From Prado023 sp963818445 (GTDB lineage Bacteria > Actinomycetota > Actinomycetes > S36-B12 > CAIYMF01), in the NCBI GenBank assembly GCA_963818445.1, contig CAWFSG010000021.1, positions 124,001 through 188,000 of the forward strand: a stretch of DNA of 64,000 nt, read 5' to 3'. The translations under genes were made by a program, and so were the position numbers. Below are positions 16,541-25,743 of this stretch, piece by piece; the stretch's first letter is position 1, and every line of letters starts with the position of its first letter. The notes under the pieces were generated by a model. That model saw only the letters and a list, made by a program, of their open reading frames with translations, ran no database searches and was not told the origin of the DNA.

Positions 16541-17797
16541 ATGCGCGTCCCTGCCCTGCCGTCGAAGGCCGGTGTCCTCGTCGTGGCTGCCAGCCTCGCG
16601 GCGACGGCTCTGGGCGTCGTCGCACCCGTGTCGGCCGCGGAGCCCGAGGTGTACCCGGTGCCGGCCGATGGTGTCTTCCGGATGCAGGGGTCCGGCTGGG
16701 GCCACGGGCGGGGGATGAGCCAGTGGGGTGCCTACCAGGCCGCCTCAGCTGGCGTGCAGCACCCACAGATCCTGGCCTTCTACTACCCGGGGACCGCGCT
16801 GGCGCCGATGCCCGACGCCCTGGTCCGAGTCCTCCTCGCCTCGGACACCGGTCGTGACCTGGTGGTGCGCGCCACCCCGGGCCTCACCGTGACGCAGGCC
16901 GGCAGTGACCCGATCCAGCTGCCTGTCACCCCCAGTGGCTGTGCCAGCGAGGCGTCTCGGTGGCGGGTCCGCGCCTCCGGGTCCGGGTTGACCCTCGCTG
17001 TGTACTGCGGACGGTGGCGCACAGTCGACAAGGTGGCCGGGAACACGCTGGAGTTCGCTGTCCCCGACGACCTTGTCGGGACCCAGAACGGCTCGGTCCG
17101 CCGGGGCTACCGTGGCACTGTGACGGCCATCCGGACCGGCAGTCGCTCGGTCCAGGTCGTGAACACGCTGCCGATGGAGCTCTACCTGCGCCCGGTGGTC
17201 GCCGCCGAGGTGTCGCCCTCGTGGCCGGTCGAGGCCCTGCGCGCCCAGGCCGTGGCGGCCCGCAGCTACGCCGCCCACGAGGCTCTCGGGCGCGCGAAGC
17301 GGTCCTTCGACGTCTTCGACTCGACACGCTCACAGGCCTACCCCGGTGCCGTCGTCTACGACTCGGCCTGGCGGGTCGTGCGCTCGCGCGAGAATCCCAG
17401 CACCGATGCGGCCATCGCCGATACCGCAGGCCTGCAGGTGACGGTGGGCGGCGTTCCGGCCCTCACCCAGTTCAGCTCGTCGAACGGAGGGGCGACGGCG
17501 GCCACGCCGCTGCCCTACATGGTGACGCAGGCCGACCCGTGGGACTCCACGGCCGCGAAGAACCCCCGCCTGGCGTGGTCCGACAGCGTCCCCGTCGCAC
17601 AGCTGCGCGCCCGCTGCCGAGGTGCTGGCGACATCTCAGCGGTGCGGGTGCTCGCCCGTGAGGGCGCTGGCGCCTGGGGCGGACGGATCTCGCAGATGGA
17701 GATCGTGGGCACGACGCGCACATGCACTCTCGCCTCGGACTCGGCGATCCGATCGGCGCTCGGGGTGAACAGCAGCTTCCTGACGTTCACGCCCTGA
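16541..17797 (+). CDS. secreted SpoIID/LytB domain protein
   Basis: The 418-residue protein has a signal peptide (VLVVAASLAATALGVVAPVSAAEP) and a SpoIID/LytB domain with the hallmark GSGWGHGRGMSQWGAYQAA, then MELYLRPVVAAEVSPSWPVEALRAQAVAARSYA. SpoIID proteins are lytic transglycosylases acting on denuded peptidoglycan; LytB modifies an amidase. In this non-sporulating type of organism a wall-remodelling role is likely. The WGHGRGMSQ motif in an N-terminal position rather than after the core is as in many actinobacterial members. ATG 16541 is chosen to give a standard signal peptide. Confidence 0.83.
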   Translation: MRVPALPSKAGVLVVAASLAATALGVVAPVSAAEPEVYPVPADGVFRMQGSGWGHGRGMSQWGAYQAASAGVQHPQILAFYYPGTALAPMPDALVRVLLASDTGRDLVVRATPGLTVTQAGSDPIQLPVTPSGCASEASRWRVRASGSGLTLAVYCGRWRTVDKVAGNTLEFAVPDDLVGTQNGSVRRGYRGTVTAIRTGSRSVQVVNTLPMELYLRPVVAAEVSPSWPVEALRAQAVAARSYAAHEALGRAKRSFDVFDSTRSQAYPGAVVYDSAWRVVRSRENPSTDAAIADTAGLQVTVGGVPALTQFSSSNGGATAATPLPYMVTQADPWDSTAAKNPRLAWSDSVPVAQLRARCRGAGDISAVRVLAREGAGAWGGRISQMEIVGTTRTCTLASDSAIRSALGVNSSFLTFTP

Positions 17798-17798
17798 C

Positions 17799-17822
17799 CC
17801 CTGAGGGCAGCGACCCTCAGGG
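17799..17822. terminator. bidirectional hairpin between convergent genes
   Basis: CCCTGAGGG (17799-17807) pairs with CCCTCAGGG (17814-17822). A third copy of the second arm at 17829-17837 overlaps the pit stop codon. It separates two convergent genes. Confidence 0.6.
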
Positions 17823-17831
17823 AAGTGACCC

Positions 17832-19121
17832 TCAGGGCAGCGGGCGGTCCTTGGCGTCCGGGCTGGCCGGGGCCTGGTCGCCGCGGTGCGCGTCGTGCTC
17901 GTGCTCGTGCTCGTGGTGGTTGACATGCGCGGGGCCCTCGTAGGGGTGCAGGTCGGGGTGCGGCACCGTGTGGTACTGGTGCAGCTCCTCCACGCTGGGC
18001 AGCATCTCCTCGATGTCGTCGGCGTTCTCCGCGTGCATCATGAGTCGGCCGGCCCACACGAGCAGGATGGTGACCGCCGAGAGGCTGGCGACCCATCCCC
18101 ACGGGTCCGGGAAGGTCGTGAGCTTGAAGGCGACGAATCCGACGACGCCGGCGGCAGGGAGGGTGAAGATCCAGGCGACGACCATCTCGCCGATCTTGCG
18201 CCCGTTGAGCCCGGTGCCTGCCGCAGCCCCGGCGCCCATGACGGAGGAGGCGGCAGCCTGGGTGGTGGAGATCGGGATGCCCAGCTCGGTGGCGCCGAAG
18301 ATGGACGTCACGGCGCCGATGTTGGCTGCGACGCCGGAGTTGGCGTTCAGCTTGGTGATCCGCAGGCCCATCGTCTCGATGATCTTCCAGCCGCCCCACA
18401 TCGTGCCCAGGGCGATCATGGAGTAGGCGCCGAGCTCGACCCACAGCGGGATCCCGGCGTCCTCGCCCAGGTAGCCCCCGGCGACCAGCGCGAACGCGAT
18501 GAGGCCCATCGTCTTCTGGGCGTCGTTGGCGCCATGGCCGAAGGAGACCGCCGCGGACGAGATGATCTGCAGCCACTTGAACGGCTTGGCATCGTCCTTC
18601 CAGTGCGTCAGCCGCTGCAGGAGTCCGACCAGGAACATCGCCACGAACGCCACGGCGAAGGCCACGACAGGGGAGGCGATGATCGCCAGCGCGGTCTTCT
18701 CGACGCTGCTCCACTTGATCACATCGGTGCCACCGGCCGACAGCCCGGCCCCGATCAGGCCGCCGATCAGGGCATGGCTCGACGACGACGGCATCCCGAT
18801 CGACCAGGTGAAGTAGTTCCAGAAGATCGCCCCGAGCAGGGCGCCGAACGCCACGCCGAGGCCGACCGGAACCCCGCCGGACTGCAGGCCGAGCTCCTCG
18901 ACCTGGACCGTCTTGGCCACCGTGTTCGCCACCGCGGTGCCGACCACGAACAGGGCGGCGAAGTTGAAGAACGCTGCCATGTAGACCGCATGGCGGGGCT
19001 TCATTGCGCGGGTGGCCACCACCGTCGAGGTCGAGTTGGCGGCGTCGTGGAAACCGTTGGTGAAGTCGAACAGGAGCGCCAGCAGGACGATGCCGACGAC
19101 TGCGACCAGGACCATGTCCAT
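17832..19121 (-). CDS. pit: low-affinity inorganic phosphate transporter, PiT family
   Basis: The 429-residue protein has about ten hydrophobic helices and both PiT signature repeats: DFTNGFHDAANSTSTVVATRAM near the N-terminus and GHGANDAQKTMG in the middle. PiT carriers take up phosphate, usually as metal-phosphate with protons. The C-terminus is a His-rich tail (HHEHEHEHDAH), which could bind metals. ATG 19121 follows a GAGGAG ribosome site. A TAGCCT -10 box at 19167-19172 and GTTCATC repeats further upstream suggest control by the phosphate regulator. This is odd because Pit is usually considered the constitutive low-affinity system. Confidence 0.92.
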   Translation of the reverse strand: MDMVLVAVVGIVLLALLFDFTNGFHDAANSTSTVVATRAMKPRHAVYMAAFFNFAALFVVGTAVANTVAKTVQVEELGLQSGGVPVGLGVAFGALLGAIFWNYFTWSIGMPSSSSHALIGGLIGAGLSAGGTDVIKWSSVEKTALAIIASPVVAFAVAFVAMFLVGLLQRLTHWKDDAKPFKWLQIISSAAVSFGHGANDAQKTMGLIAFALVAGGYLGEDAGIPLWVELGAYSMIALGTMWGGWKIIETMGLRITKLNANSGVAANIGAVTSIFGATELGIPISTTQAAASSVMGAGAAAGTGLNGRKIGEMVVAWIFTLPAAGVVGFVAFKLTTFPDPWGWVASLSAVTILLVWAGRLMMHAENADDIEEMLPSVEELHQYHTVPHPDLHPYEGPAHVNHHEHEHEHDAHRGDQAPASPDAKDRPLP

Positions 19122-19191
19122 GGGGCTCCTCATTCCAGGGCTGGGCGGGCTCAGCCCACTGGTCACAGGCTAGGGCTGGGTTGGCCCTCAA

Positions 19192-19250
19192 TTCACCCGG
19201 ACGTCACCTTCGGGGTGACGGTCGTGACGTTTGTTCATCCTGCGTTCATC
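19192..19250. promoter_or_regulatory. Pho-box repeats upstream of pit
   Basis: TTCACC (19192) and GTCACC (19203), then GTTCATC (19233) and GTTCATC (19244), form two pairs of direct repeats, each with 11-nt periodicity. This matches the GTTCACC-type box bound by actinobacterial PhoP/RegX3. The inner pair lies 20-36 nt upstream of the pit -10 box. Confidence 0.6.
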
Positions 19251-19280
19251 TTTGCGATTCCCGGCGTTCGCCGGAGCGGG

Positions 19281-20582
19281 TCAGGCAAGCTGTGTGACGG
19301 CGTGGATCGCCAGCCCGGCCAGGGCCCCGACGACGGTCCCGTTGATCCGGATGAACTGCAGGTCACGGCCCACCGCCAGCTCGATCCGCTCGGCTGTCTG
19401 GGGGCCGTCCCAGCGCTCCACCGTCTCGGTGATGACGCTGGTGAGCTCCACCTTGTAGTCCGAGACGAGCCCGACGATGGTGTCGGTGATCCAGCCGTCG
19501 AGCTTGGTCTGGAGGTCCGGATCGGTGGCCAGTGTCTGCCCCAGTTGGGCCAGCGCACCCGAGGTCCGGATGCGCAGCTCACTGGTGGGGTCGTCGGCGG
19601 CCTCGAGCACCACGCGCTGGGCGGTCTCCCAGATGCGCCCCACCGAGCGCTGCACGTCGGGGTGGTTGTACATGTCCACCTTGGCCCGCTCCACCCGCTC
19701 CCGGGTGCTGGGGTTGGCCCGCAGGTCGTCGGCGAACTGCACCAGCATCCGGTCGATCGCGATCCGGACGTCGTGCTGCGGGTCGTCGCGGATCGCGGCC
19801 AGGAAACGGACCAGCTCGAGGTGGATCTTGTCGCCGACCACGCCGTCGACGAACTTGGGCGTCCACGTCGGAGCCTGCTTGGTGACCACCTCGATGATGG
19901 AGCGCCGGTTGGCCACGACCCAGGCGTAGGTGCGGTCGGCCAGGACGTCGACGATCCCGGTGTGCGCGCCGTCGGCGACCACCTGCCCGAGCAGGTGGCC
20001 CAGGGCGGGCGACACCTCCGTGTGCTCCACGCGATCGGCGATCAGCCGCTCGATCATGGTGCGCATCTGCTCGTCGTCGAGCACCGCGATCAGGCCCCGC
20101 AGCGCCCGGCCCAGCTCGCCGGCCACCCGGGTGGCGTGGTCGGGATCGGCCAGCCACTCGCCGCCCCGACGAGTGACCTCGGCGCCGGAGACCTTCTCGC
20201 GCACCACGTCGTCGGCGAGGAAGTGCGTGCCCACGAACTCGCCGAGGGCGGCCCCCATCTGGTCCTTGCGGGTGGGGATGATGGCGGTGTGCGGGATGGG
20301 CAGGCCCAACGGATGGCGGAACAGGGCGGTGACCGCGAACCAGTCGGCCAGGGCGCCGACCATGGCCGCCTCGGCACCGGCCTGCAGGTAGCCGATCCAT
20401 CCCTGCGGGCTCGTCCCGACGGTCACGAGGGTGACGGCGTAGACCACGGCGGCGAGCAGGAACAGCCCGGTGGCCAGGGCCTTCATCCGGCGCAGGCCCG
20501 AGCGCCGGGCCTCGTCCGACCCGCCCCACGGGCTGACTGGCATGGGCTGGGGCGCGTCGGCCGTCGCGGTTGCCGTGCTCAT
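19281..20582 (-). CDS. DUF445 family membrane protein
   Basis: The 433-residue protein belongs to DUF445: one or two N-terminal helices (ATGLFLLAAVVYAVTLV), then GYLQAGAEAAMVGALADWFAVTALFRHPLGLPIPHTAIIPTRKD, of which ADWFAVTALFRHP is the strongest family mark. A long alpha-helical region and a C-terminal helix (VVGALAGLAIHAVTQL) follow. Its molecular function is not established. The ATG follows GGGAGGTG by 2-3 nt. Downstream on the same strand is pit, but the Pho-box promoter in between suggests separate transcription. Confidence 0.88.
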   Translation of the reverse strand: MSTATATADAPQPMPVSPWGGSDEARRSGLRRMKALATGLFLLAAVVYAVTLVTVGTSPQGWIGYLQAGAEAAMVGALADWFAVTALFRHPLGLPIPHTAIIPTRKDQMGAALGEFVGTHFLADDVVREKVSGAEVTRRGGEWLADPDHATRVAGELGRALRGLIAVLDDEQMRTMIERLIADRVEHTEVSPALGHLLGQVVADGAHTGIVDVLADRTYAWVVANRRSIIEVVTKQAPTWTPKFVDGVVGDKIHLELVRFLAAIRDDPQHDVRIAIDRMLVQFADDLRANPSTRERVERAKVDMYNHPDVQRSVGRIWETAQRVVLEAADDPTSELRIRTSGALAQLGQTLATDPDLQTKLDGWITDTIVGLVSDYKVELTSVITETVERWDGPQTAERIELAVGRDLQFIRINGTVVGALAGLAIHAVTQLA

Positions 20583-20737
20583 GGCACCTCCCGGGGTGTG
20601 CTCGGCTTGCGAGTCTAATGGGGGTGCGACCCGCTGGACGGGGCCCATTCACCCGCGGTCGTCGGCGCTGGGCGGGTCCCTGAGTGGCACCGGCCAACAG
20701 TTCCCGCGAGCCGCGGGTGGACACCTGCGGGGCCGGG

Positions 20738-21076
20738 TCAGTGAGGTACTGCCGTCGCGCTCACTGACGGGGTGTTGGACGTGACGGCCGTCGAGGAGCC
20801 CGCGCCCGGATCGTCGAAGGCGGCCACCACTCCAGCGATGGACCTCGCGACCATCAGGCCGCCGACGATCCACAGCCAGATGGGGATCCGCCGCTTCGGG
20901 GGCGACGCGTCGACCGATGGGCGCCGTGCGGTTGAGGTGTCCTTCTCGGCAGGCGGTGAGGTTGGGGCGCCGACGGGTTGGCGCCTGGCCGTCCACGCGC
21001 GGCCGTTCCAGTAGCGGTTGGACTCGGGGTCATTCTGGTCGGGGTACCAGCCGGGTTCCCGCGGTTCGCCTGACAC
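20738..21076 (-). CDS. small DUF2510 membrane protein
   Basis: The 112-residue product starts with a DUF2510 module, PGWYPDQNDPESNRYWNGRAWT, an actinobacterial GWYPDP-type motif with conserved Trp residues. A low-complexity linker, one transmembrane helix (IPIWLWIVGGLMVARSIAGVV) and a short Ser/Thr-rich tail follow. Domain function is unknown, though the motif often sits at the cytoplasmic end of membrane proteins. GTG 21076 is preferred because GGAGAGGGG lies 6 nt upstream; the longer frame has no coding character. Confidence 0.72.
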   Translation of the reverse strand: MSGEPREPGWYPDQNDPESNRYWNGRAWTARRQPVGAPTSPPAEKDTSTARRPSVDASPPKRRIPIWLWIVGGLMVARSIAGVVAAFDDPGAGSSTAVTSNTPSVSATAVPH

Positions 21077-21219
21077 GTGCTGCCCCTCTCCGAGGACCGT
21101 TGACCGGACGACCGTACTCCAGCCGCCGGCGAATCCCGCGCGGCAGGCGGGACCAAGGCCCTGGTCGGCGGTGCTCATGGGCGCGCGACAGCCCCGACCG
21201 GGGCCAGGGGCTGCCCGGT

Positions 21220-21426
21220 CTACTCGCCGGCCTCGCGGCGCACGACCTCGCCGCGAACCGCAGTGATCCAGGTGTTGATGATGTGGCGTTCGTCCTCGCT
21301 CCACGACGCTGAGGGGTCGTCGAGCCGGTGGACCTGGTGGACGAGCTCGTCCTTCAACTCCTGCAGGCTGTACCCCTCGTGGAGGAGCTTCTTGACCTCG
21401 GGGGCAGTTGGGTCAGGTGCTGGCAT
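21220..21426 (-). CDS. small conserved-looking acidic protein, function unknown
   Basis: A 68-residue soluble protein (MPAPDPTAPEVKKLLHEGYS onward) with a predicted helix-turn-helix-turn layout and many charged residues, including SWSEDERHIINTWITAVRG. I do not recognise the family. ATG 21426 lies 9 nt after GGAAAGG, a better start than two upstream ATGs. It stands alone between a DUF2510 protein and the unknown 503-residue gene. Confidence 0.6.
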   Translation of the reverse strand: MPAPDPTAPEVKKLLHEGYSLQELKDELVHQVHRLDDPSASWSEDERHIINTWITAVRGEVVRREAGE

Positions 21427-21582
21427 GGTGATCATCCTTTCCGTCGCACGCTCCACGCTATGCCCGCGGCCGAGCGTCCGGACAGGGGCTGAGGTCCCGA
21501 CCCTGCCCCCGTGTCCCGACCCTGCCCCCGTGCCCCGATGCGGGCCGGCGACGACCCCGGTGCGGGCCGACGACGCCCCCGA

Positions 21583-23094
21583 TCAGGCGTTGCGCTCGAA
21601 CATGCCTGCGACGGCGGCGATCCCGAGCACCGACCGGGCGGCGTACTCCGAGCGCCAGAGCCCACCGTGGCACGCGCCGTCGACGAACAGCTGCATCGGG
21701 TGCGAGATGGGCACCGTCGGGTTGGCCGTGGAGGCTGCGTTGCGCAGGTCGTGGACGAGCAGGGCCGCCATGATGGCATTCGACGTGTCCGGCTCGAAGA
21801 TCTCCAGGCCGAAGCGCCCGGCGCCGGCGTAGGCCGCGGCCAGCGCCTTGTTCTTGACCACCGACTTGGTCCGCGTGCTCGGGGCCACGTTCAGTGACAC
21901 CCGGACGCCGTCCTCCCGCGCGGCCATCGCGCGCCAGCGCTGCAGGCGCTTGGCGAGCAGGTAGTTGGGCCCCTGCTGGCCGACCAGGCAGTCGCAGATG
22001 CCGTACTCGACGCCGGTGGAGGTGAACACCGTGTCGGGGTAGTTCTTCTCGAACTGCCCGGCGAGGCGCAGGGGGGAGCGGGCATAGCGCCAGACCCCGG
22101 CCGAGCGCCAGCGGCGCCGGGACTCCTCGACCGCCTCGATCGGTGCTGCGAACACGTCAGTCGGCGTGGCCAGCCAGGCGAGCATCACGTCGTGGTTGTC
22201 GCGGACCAGGTCCATGCTGATCGCATCGATGGCCAGGGACACGCGCACGTGCAGCGGCCCGTCGGCGTAGACGTAGTTGCCCAACGTGAATGGCCGGCCG
22301 ATGCCCGCCAGCCAGGTCCGGATCTCCGGGGCCTGGGTCAGCAGGTCCGCACCGGCGACCGCGGCGAGCGCCGCCCCCGCCAGCTGGGTCCGGTCCGGCC
22401 CGTCGATCGGGACCGGAACGCGCAGCCGCCCGGCCCGACCCTCGGCGTCGGCGATGATCCGCCGCCACAGGTCCGGTCGTGGCAGGTCGACGGCCCACAC
22501 CGTCGCCCCCCAGTCCAGGAGGCAGGCCAGTGGGCCCATCTCGGCCCCGGCGCCGAGCACCGCGAAGTCCACTCCGGTGAGGTCCAGCCACTCCGGGTGG
22601 GCCAGGACCGTCTCGAGGGCGTGGGCGAAGCTCGGCTCCACGATCCCGTTGGCGACCCACACGTCGAGCTGGTGGCGCAGGTCCGGCCCGGACAGCTTTC
22701 GCCCGTGGTAGGGGATCACCAGGTCTGCGACGCCGCGGCCCTTGCCCACGACCTCGGCCGTGGCGAACTGCGACTCCGTGTGGGTCGCGAGGGCCTCGCC
22801 GACGCTGGTCGCCGTGCCGTCGCGGGTGAACGTGAACTGCCGGTACAGGGAGTCCAGCCCATCACGGCTCATGGTCACGGACCCGCCGCCGGCCCTCAGC
22901 CCGGAGACGACCAGGTCGCGCGCGGGCGCCATGTACTCCTTGCGCCAGTTGTCGGTGCCCTCGATGCGGTGGGCGAGCCCGGGGTCGGTGGCACGCGCAG
23001 CATCGGCGAACACCGCCCGTCCGGTGCCCATCGACGACTGCTGGCCCTTGGCGATCGGGAAGTCGATCCCGCGTTGGGGGTCGAACTCAGCCAT
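21583..23094 (-). CDS. unknown protein with a Rossmann-like nucleotide-binding segment, in operon with glgM
   Basis: The 503-residue protein has no transmembrane helices or signal. A clear dinucleotide-binding pattern FAVLGAGAEMGPLACLL occurs at about 177-193, followed by an acidic residue after the next strand (WAVDLPRPD), typical for NAD(P) or SAM binding. An N-terminal region of about 170 residues and a C-terminal region with CDCLVGQQGPNYLLAKRLQRW are unassigned. It begins 18 nt after the glgM stop, on the same strand, with GGAG 6 nt before ATG, so it is probably co-transcribed with glycogen synthesis. I cannot name a function. Confidence 0.8.
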   Translation of the reverse strand: MAEFDPQRGIDFPIAKGQQSSMGTGRAVFADAARATDPGLAHRIEGTDNWRKEYMAPARDLVVSGLRAGGGSVTMSRDGLDSLYRQFTFTRDGTATSVGEALATHTESQFATAEVVGKGRGVADLVIPYHGRKLSGPDLRHQLDVWVANGIVEPSFAHALETVLAHPEWLDLTGVDFAVLGAGAEMGPLACLLDWGATVWAVDLPRPDLWRRIIADAEGRAGRLRVPVPIDGPDRTQLAGAALAAVAGADLLTQAPEIRTWLAGIGRPFTLGNYVYADGPLHVRVSLAIDAISMDLVRDNHDVMLAWLATPTDVFAAPIEAVEESRRRWRSAGVWRYARSPLRLAGQFEKNYPDTVFTSTGVEYGICDCLVGQQGPNYLLAKRLQRWRAMAAREDGVRVSLNVAPSTRTKSVVKNKALAAAYAGAGRFGLEIFEPDTSNAIMAALLVHDLRNAASTANPTVPISHPMQLFVDGACHGGLWRSEYAARSVLGIAAVAGMFERNA

Positions 23095-23112
23095 GCGCTG
23101 CTCCGGGTCGGA

Positions 23113-24283
23113 TCATCCGCGTCCGTCGATCGCCCTCTGGTAGACGTCGACCGTGATCCGGGCGATCTTGTCCCAGCCGAACTCGTCCACGGCGCGCTGG
23201 CGCCCGGCCACGCCCATCGCGGCGGCCCGGGACGGGTCGGACATGACCTTCGGTGAGCGCGTCGGCCACCGACGTCTCGAAGCCGACCGGGTCGGACTCG
23301 TCGTAGTGCACGAGGTGACCGGTCCCGCCCTCGACGACGACCTCCGGGATGCCCCCGACGTCGCTGGCCACGACGGCGGTCTCGCATGCCATCGCCTCCA
23401 GGTTCACGATGCCCAGGGGCTCGTAGACCGACGGGCAGGCGAACACGCCGGCATGGGTCAGGGCCTGGACCAGGTGCGCCCGGCTGAGGTGCTCATTGAC
23501 CCAGATCATGTTGGCCTCGCCCTTGCTGGCCCGCAGTGCGGCCACGCCGGCCTCCACCTCGGCCCCGAGCTCGGGGGTGTCCGGAGAGGATGCGATGAGG
23601 ACCAGGGGGATGTCCGGATCCATCTGCGCGGCTGCCTTCAGCAGGTGCGCGATGCCCTTCTGGCGGGTGATCCGGCCCACGAACAGCACGTACGGGCGGC
23701 TCGGGTCGATCCCGACCGATTCGATCAGGTCGGTGTTCCGGTCGGGCTGGTAGAGCTCGGTGTCGATCCCGTTGTGGACCACGTCGACCTTCGCCGGGTC
23801 CACGTTCGGGTAGGACTCCAGCACGTCGCCGCGCATCCCGTGGCTGACCGCGATGATCCGGTCCGCGCCCTCGTAGGCGGTCTTCTCCACCCAGGACGAC
23901 AGCCGGTAGCCGCCGCCGAGCTGCTCGGCCTTCCACGGCCGCTTCGGCTCCAGCGAGTGCGCCGAGATGACGTGCGGCACGTCGAGGAAGATCCCGCCGG
24001 CGTGGCCGGCGAAGTTGGCGTACCAGGTGTGCGAGTGCAGCAGGTCCACCCCCTCGCTGGCGGCCACCATGGCCAGCGAGATCCCCATGGTCTGCAATGA
24101 GGCGTTTGCCCCAGCCAGGGTCTCGGGCACCTGATGGGCGTTGGCGTCCGTGCGCGGCGCCCCCCAGCACTGCACGTCGACATCGATGAGCTTGCGCAGC
24201 TCGCGCGCGAGGTACTCGACGTGAACGCCGGCACCGCCGTAGGCCTCCGGGGGCCATTCCCTTGTCAGCAATCCGATCCTCAT
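23113..24283 (-). CDS. glgM: glycogen / maltose-1-phosphate synthase (GT5/GT4-type), +1 frameshift near the 3' end
   Basis: The product, about 390 residues after correction, starts MRIGLLTREWPPEAYGGAGV, the actinobacterial GlgA/GlgM signature for ADP-glucose binding. It contains YVLFVGRITRQKGI and the nucleotide-sugar site YEPLGIVNLEAMACETAVV. In Actinobacteria this enzyme uses ADP-glucose to make maltose 1-phosphate or glycogen. After VADALTE one extra base near 23247-23251 breaks the frame; skipping it gives VMSDPSRAAAMG and a normal ending. The frame otherwise runs on without family likeness. Start ATG has TAGGCT 7 nt upstream, a leaderless arrangement, and is divergent from glgC. Confidence 0.85.
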
Positions 24284-24290
24284 GCCCGGC

Positions 24291-24413
24291 AGCCTAGGAC
24301 CGGGCGCGGGCCGGATGCGCGCTGCCCGGAGGCCCCCGCCCGGACGCCTGCCCGGCCCCCTCGCCAAGACGCCCCTGCCCGCCGCGCCATGCGGGCGGTC
24401 CGGTGACTACCGT
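24291..24413. promoter_or_regulatory. divergent leaderless promoters of glgM and glgC
   Basis: TAGGCT on the minus strand (24291-24296) is 7 nt from the glgM ATG. TACCGT on the plus strand (24408-24413) is 7 nt from the glgC ATG. Neither gene has a ribosome binding site. The two -10 boxes are about 110 nt apart, leaving room for a shared regulator. Confidence 0.6.
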
Positions 24414-24420
24414 GGCTGCC

Positions 24421-25638
24421 ATGCCTAACCCTCGCGTACTCGGAATCGTCCTCGCCGGCGGAGAGGGCAAGCGGCTGATGCCCCTGACCGCCGATCGCGC
24501 CAAGCCGGCAGTCCCGTTCGGCGGCTCCTACCGGCTCATCGACTTCGTCCTGAGCAACCTGGTGAACGCCGGGTTCGCCCGGATCGCGGTGCTCACCCAG
24601 TACAAGTCGCACTCCCTGGACCGGCACGTCACCCAGACCTGGGCCATGCCCGCGATCCTGGGTGACTACGTGACCGCGGTCCCGGCGCAGCAGCGGCTCG
24701 GCCCCCGCTGGTACACGGGCTCGGCTGACGCCATCTACCAGAGCATGAACCTGATCGAGGATGAGGACCCGGACTACCTGCTGGTCTTCGGCGCGGACAA
24801 CATCTACCGGATGGACCCCCGCCAGATGCTCGAGCAGCACATCGACACCGGTGCGGCCGTGACCGTGGCCGGGATCCGCAAGCCCCGGTCGGAGGCCTCG
24901 GAGTTCGGCGTGATCGAGCAGGCGGCGGACTCGACCAAGATCGAGGCGTTCCACGAGAAGCCGGCCGATCCGCCGGCCGTCCCCGGCTCGCCGGACGAGT
25001 CGTTCATCTCGATGGGCAACTACATCTTCACCCGCGAATGGCTGGTGGAGACTCTGCGCGCCGATGCCGCGGACGACGCGTCCGTGCACGACATGGGCGG
25101 CAACATCATCCCGGCGTTGACCGGGCAGGGGTTGGCCCACGTCTACGACTTCGGCACCAACGAGATCCCCGGGCAGACCGAGCGCGACCGCGGCTACTGG
25201 AAGGACGTGGGTTCGATCGACGCCTACCACGAGGCGCACATGGACCTCGTGAGCGTGCACCCGATCTTCAACCTGTACAACCGCGAGTGGCCGATCATCA
25301 CGTCGTCGCTCGGATCGCCACCGCCGGCGAAGTTCGTCGAGGGTGGCAACGCCCACGAGTCGATCATCGGTGCCGGCTCGGTCATCGCCGGGGGGCATGT
25401 CCGCTCGTCGGTGCTGTCCCAGGACGTCCGCGTCCTGCAGGGCGCCTACGTGGAGGGCGCGGTCCTGATGCCCGGTGTGCGGATCGGGCGCGGTGCGGTC
25501 GTGCGCAACGCGATCCTGGACAAGAACGTGGTGGTCCCCGATGGTGCCCAGGTGGGCGTGCACCTCGACGCCGACCGCGAGCGGTTCACGGTGTCCGAGG
25601 CCGGCATCGTCGCCGTGGGCAAGGGCATCACGATCTAG
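24421..25638 (+). CDS. glgC: glucose-1-phosphate adenylyltransferase
   Basis: The 405-residue enzyme makes ADP-glucose from ATP and glucose 1-phosphate, the first committed step of glycogen synthesis. It shows the GlgC N-terminal motif VLAGGEGKRLMPLT with AKPAVPFGG, the substrate motifs YTGSADAIYQ and VFGADNIYRMDP, and the left-handed beta-helix hexapeptide region in the C-terminal third (ESIIGAGSVIAGGHVRSSVL). Length is typical. The ATG lies 7 nt after TACCGT with no ribosome site. It is divergent from glgM, the user of its product, an arrangement also known in mycobacteria. Confidence 0.96.
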   Translation: MPNPRVLGIVLAGGEGKRLMPLTADRAKPAVPFGGSYRLIDFVLSNLVNAGFARIAVLTQYKSHSLDRHVTQTWAMPAILGDYVTAVPAQQRLGPRWYTGSADAIYQSMNLIEDEDPDYLLVFGADNIYRMDPRQMLEQHIDTGAAVTVAGIRKPRSEASEFGVIEQAADSTKIEAFHEKPADPPAVPGSPDESFISMGNYIFTREWLVETLRADAADDASVHDMGGNIIPALTGQGLAHVYDFGTNEIPGQTERDRGYWKDVGSIDAYHEAHMDLVSVHPIFNLYNREWPIITSSLGSPPPAKFVEGGNAHESIIGAGSVIAGGHVRSSVLSQDVRVLQGAYVEGAVLMPGVRIGRGAVVRNAILDKNVVVPDGAQVGVHLDADRERFTVSEAGIVAVGKGITI

Positions 25639-25743
25639 GGCGAGACCACCGGACGATCCGGATTCGCGCCGTCCGGTCGCAGGAGCGGATCGATCCGGAG
25701 GTGAGCCGCGCGATGGCGGACGATCGGACGGGTGAGGGGCGCG

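Noticed and set aside
17886..20618. 910-codon plus-strand frame opposite pit and DUF445
   Set aside because: It is His/Asp/Gly-rich with no domains and mirrors two recognisable minus-strand genes.
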